Assembly: GCA_021772165.1 (NCBI GenBank)
Contig: JAJFMM010000053.1
Coordinates: 1 to 5,367, forward strand
DNA from: Chlamydiota bacterium
Lineage (GTDB): Bacteria > Chlamydiota > Chlamydiia > Chlamydiales > SM23-39
Direction of reading: 5' to 3'
Length of the DNA stretch: 5,367 bases
Positions 4,682 through 5,367 of this stretch are shown here, piece after piece. The notes beneath the pieces were generated by a model. That model had not been told where the DNA came from, made no database searches, and saw nothing but the letters and a program-made list of their open reading frames with translations. A program made the translations under genes and the position numbers. Numbering within the stretch: position 1 is the stretch's first letter; every line of letters starts with the position of its first letter.

Positions 4682-5367
4682 ATGTCATCTACAAACCCCA
4701 CACACGATTGGAACGAAAGTAACATCCTCGACGATGTCGACTTCCAAGAACACGAAGCACGTCAATTCAGAGATCTACTTTACGGCGAAGGCGCAGCAAC
4801 TGCCGAAGCATCACTCTCTAATTTAACCGCAGGTCAAATTCTAAAGGGACGCGTTGTCGAAATCTCGAAAGACTACGTCGTTGTTGATGTGGGTCTCAAG
4901 TCAGAAGGTCTCATATCCGTTTCAGAATTCACCGAGCCCGATGAGCTCGCACTCGGCAATGACGTAGAGGTATTCCTCGACCAAGCTGAAGGCGAAGATG
5001 GCCAGATCGTTCTCTCTAAAGAGAAAGCCCGCAAATTTCGTCAGTGGGAACATATCGTCAACCATTGCAAAGAAGGCTCTATCGTCAAAGGTAAAGTCAT
5101 TCGAAAAGTCAAAGGCGGCTTGATGGTTGATATCGGCATGGAAGCATTCCTGCCAGGTTCACAGATCGACAATAAGAGAATCAAAAATCTCGATGACTTC
5201 ATCGGCCGAAGCTACGACTTCAAAATCCTCAAAATCAACGTTGAGAGAAAGAACATCGTCGTATCCCGCCGAGAGCTCCTCGAAGAAGAGCGCGTCTCGA
5301 AGAAAGCAGAACTTCTGGAAAACATCCAGGAAGGCGCTCTCCGCAAAGGTATCGTGAAAAACATCAC
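4682..5367 (+). CDS. rpsA: 30S ribosomal protein S1, N-terminal part, cut by the window edge
   Basis: 228 complete codons of the RNA-binding ribosomal protein that helps load mRNA onto the 30S subunit. After a short acidic N-terminus containing FRDLLYGEG (29-37) come the repeated S1 (OB-fold) domains. Domain 1 spans about 49-115 (GQILKGRVVEISKDYVVVDVG, ending IVLSKEKA). Domain 2 spans about 131-199 (GSIVKGKVIRKVKGGLMVDIG, then MEAFLPGSQID, ending NIVVSRREL). Domain 3 begins at about 217 (EGALRKGIVKNI) just before the window ends. Full S1 proteins of this kind have about six domains and 550-580 residues, so roughly 40 percent is visible. The ATG at 4682 is the only reasonable start: there is a stop codon in frame at 4628 and no other start between, and AGGAG is at 4666-4670. 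The wording of domains 1 and 2 strongly resembles chlamydial S1 as I remember it. The gene stands divergent from the aspartokinase pair with its own leader. Confidence 0.96.
   Translation, partial: MSSTNPTHDWNESNILDDVDFQEHEARQFRDLLYGEGAATAEASLSNLTAGQILKGRVVEISKDYVVVDVGLKSEGLISVSEFTEPDELALGNDVEVFLDQAEGEDGQIVLSKEKARKFRQWEHIVNHCKEGSIVKGKVIRKVKGGLMVDIGMEAFLPGSQIDNKRIKNLDDFIGRSYDFKILKINVERKNIVVSRRELLEEERVSKKAELLENIQEGALRKGIVKNI

Noticed and set aside
4543..4725. Minus-strand reading frame of 60 codons overlapping the rpsA start
   Set aside because: It overlaps the certain S1 coding start and leader on the opposite strand and resembles no protein I know.

Overview
The window most likely comes from a chlamydia-related bacterium (phylum Chlamydiota, probably one of the amoeba-associated or 'environmental' families rather than genus Chlamydia). 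The main reason is the N-terminal part of ribosomal protein S1 at the right end. Its block order and wording (first-domain motif VVVDVGLKSEG, then KVKGGL.VDIGMEAFLPGSQIDN, then KILKINV.RKN.VVSRRELLE) match what I remember of chlamydial S1. This placement is from memory, not from a search. Base composition is moderate, and the genes use plain SD/ATG initiation.

Layout. Four genes lie on the minus strand, transcribed right to left: a short aspartokinase (3918 to 3142), a 641-residue protein of unknown function (3138 to 1213), ribulose-phosphate 3-epimerase (987 to 277), and the beginning of a YvcK/CofD-family protein (253 to the left edge, cut). One gene, rpsA for S1 (4682 to the right edge, cut), is on the plus strand. 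It is divergent from the aspartokinase across about 760 bases without a convincing gene. The aspartokinase and the unknown gene form a tight pair, with two consecutive in-frame TAA codons directly before the next ATG. The epimerase and the YvcK-like gene form a second tight pair 23 bases apart. About 225 bases rich in inverted repeats separate the two pairs.

Function. The aspartokinase would open the aspartate pathway (lysine/diaminopimelate, threonine, methionine). It consists of the catalytic domain only and lacks the usual C-terminal ACT regulatory domains. The epimerase belongs to the pentose-phosphate pathway. YvcK-like proteins link carbon source, UDP-GlcNAc and cell-wall metabolism in other bacteria. 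S1 is the mRNA-binding translation factor. Nothing ties the 641-residue protein to a known pathway except its tight coupling to the aspartokinase gene.

Most notable points: the ACT-less aspartokinase sharing a reading frame with the unknown protein; the unknown protein itself; several hairpins or inverted repeats in the untranslated regions, including one that encloses the Shine-Dalgarno sequence of the epimerase; and the structured leader region of rpsA. I found no CRISPR array, tRNA, rRNA, insertion sequence or phage gene.
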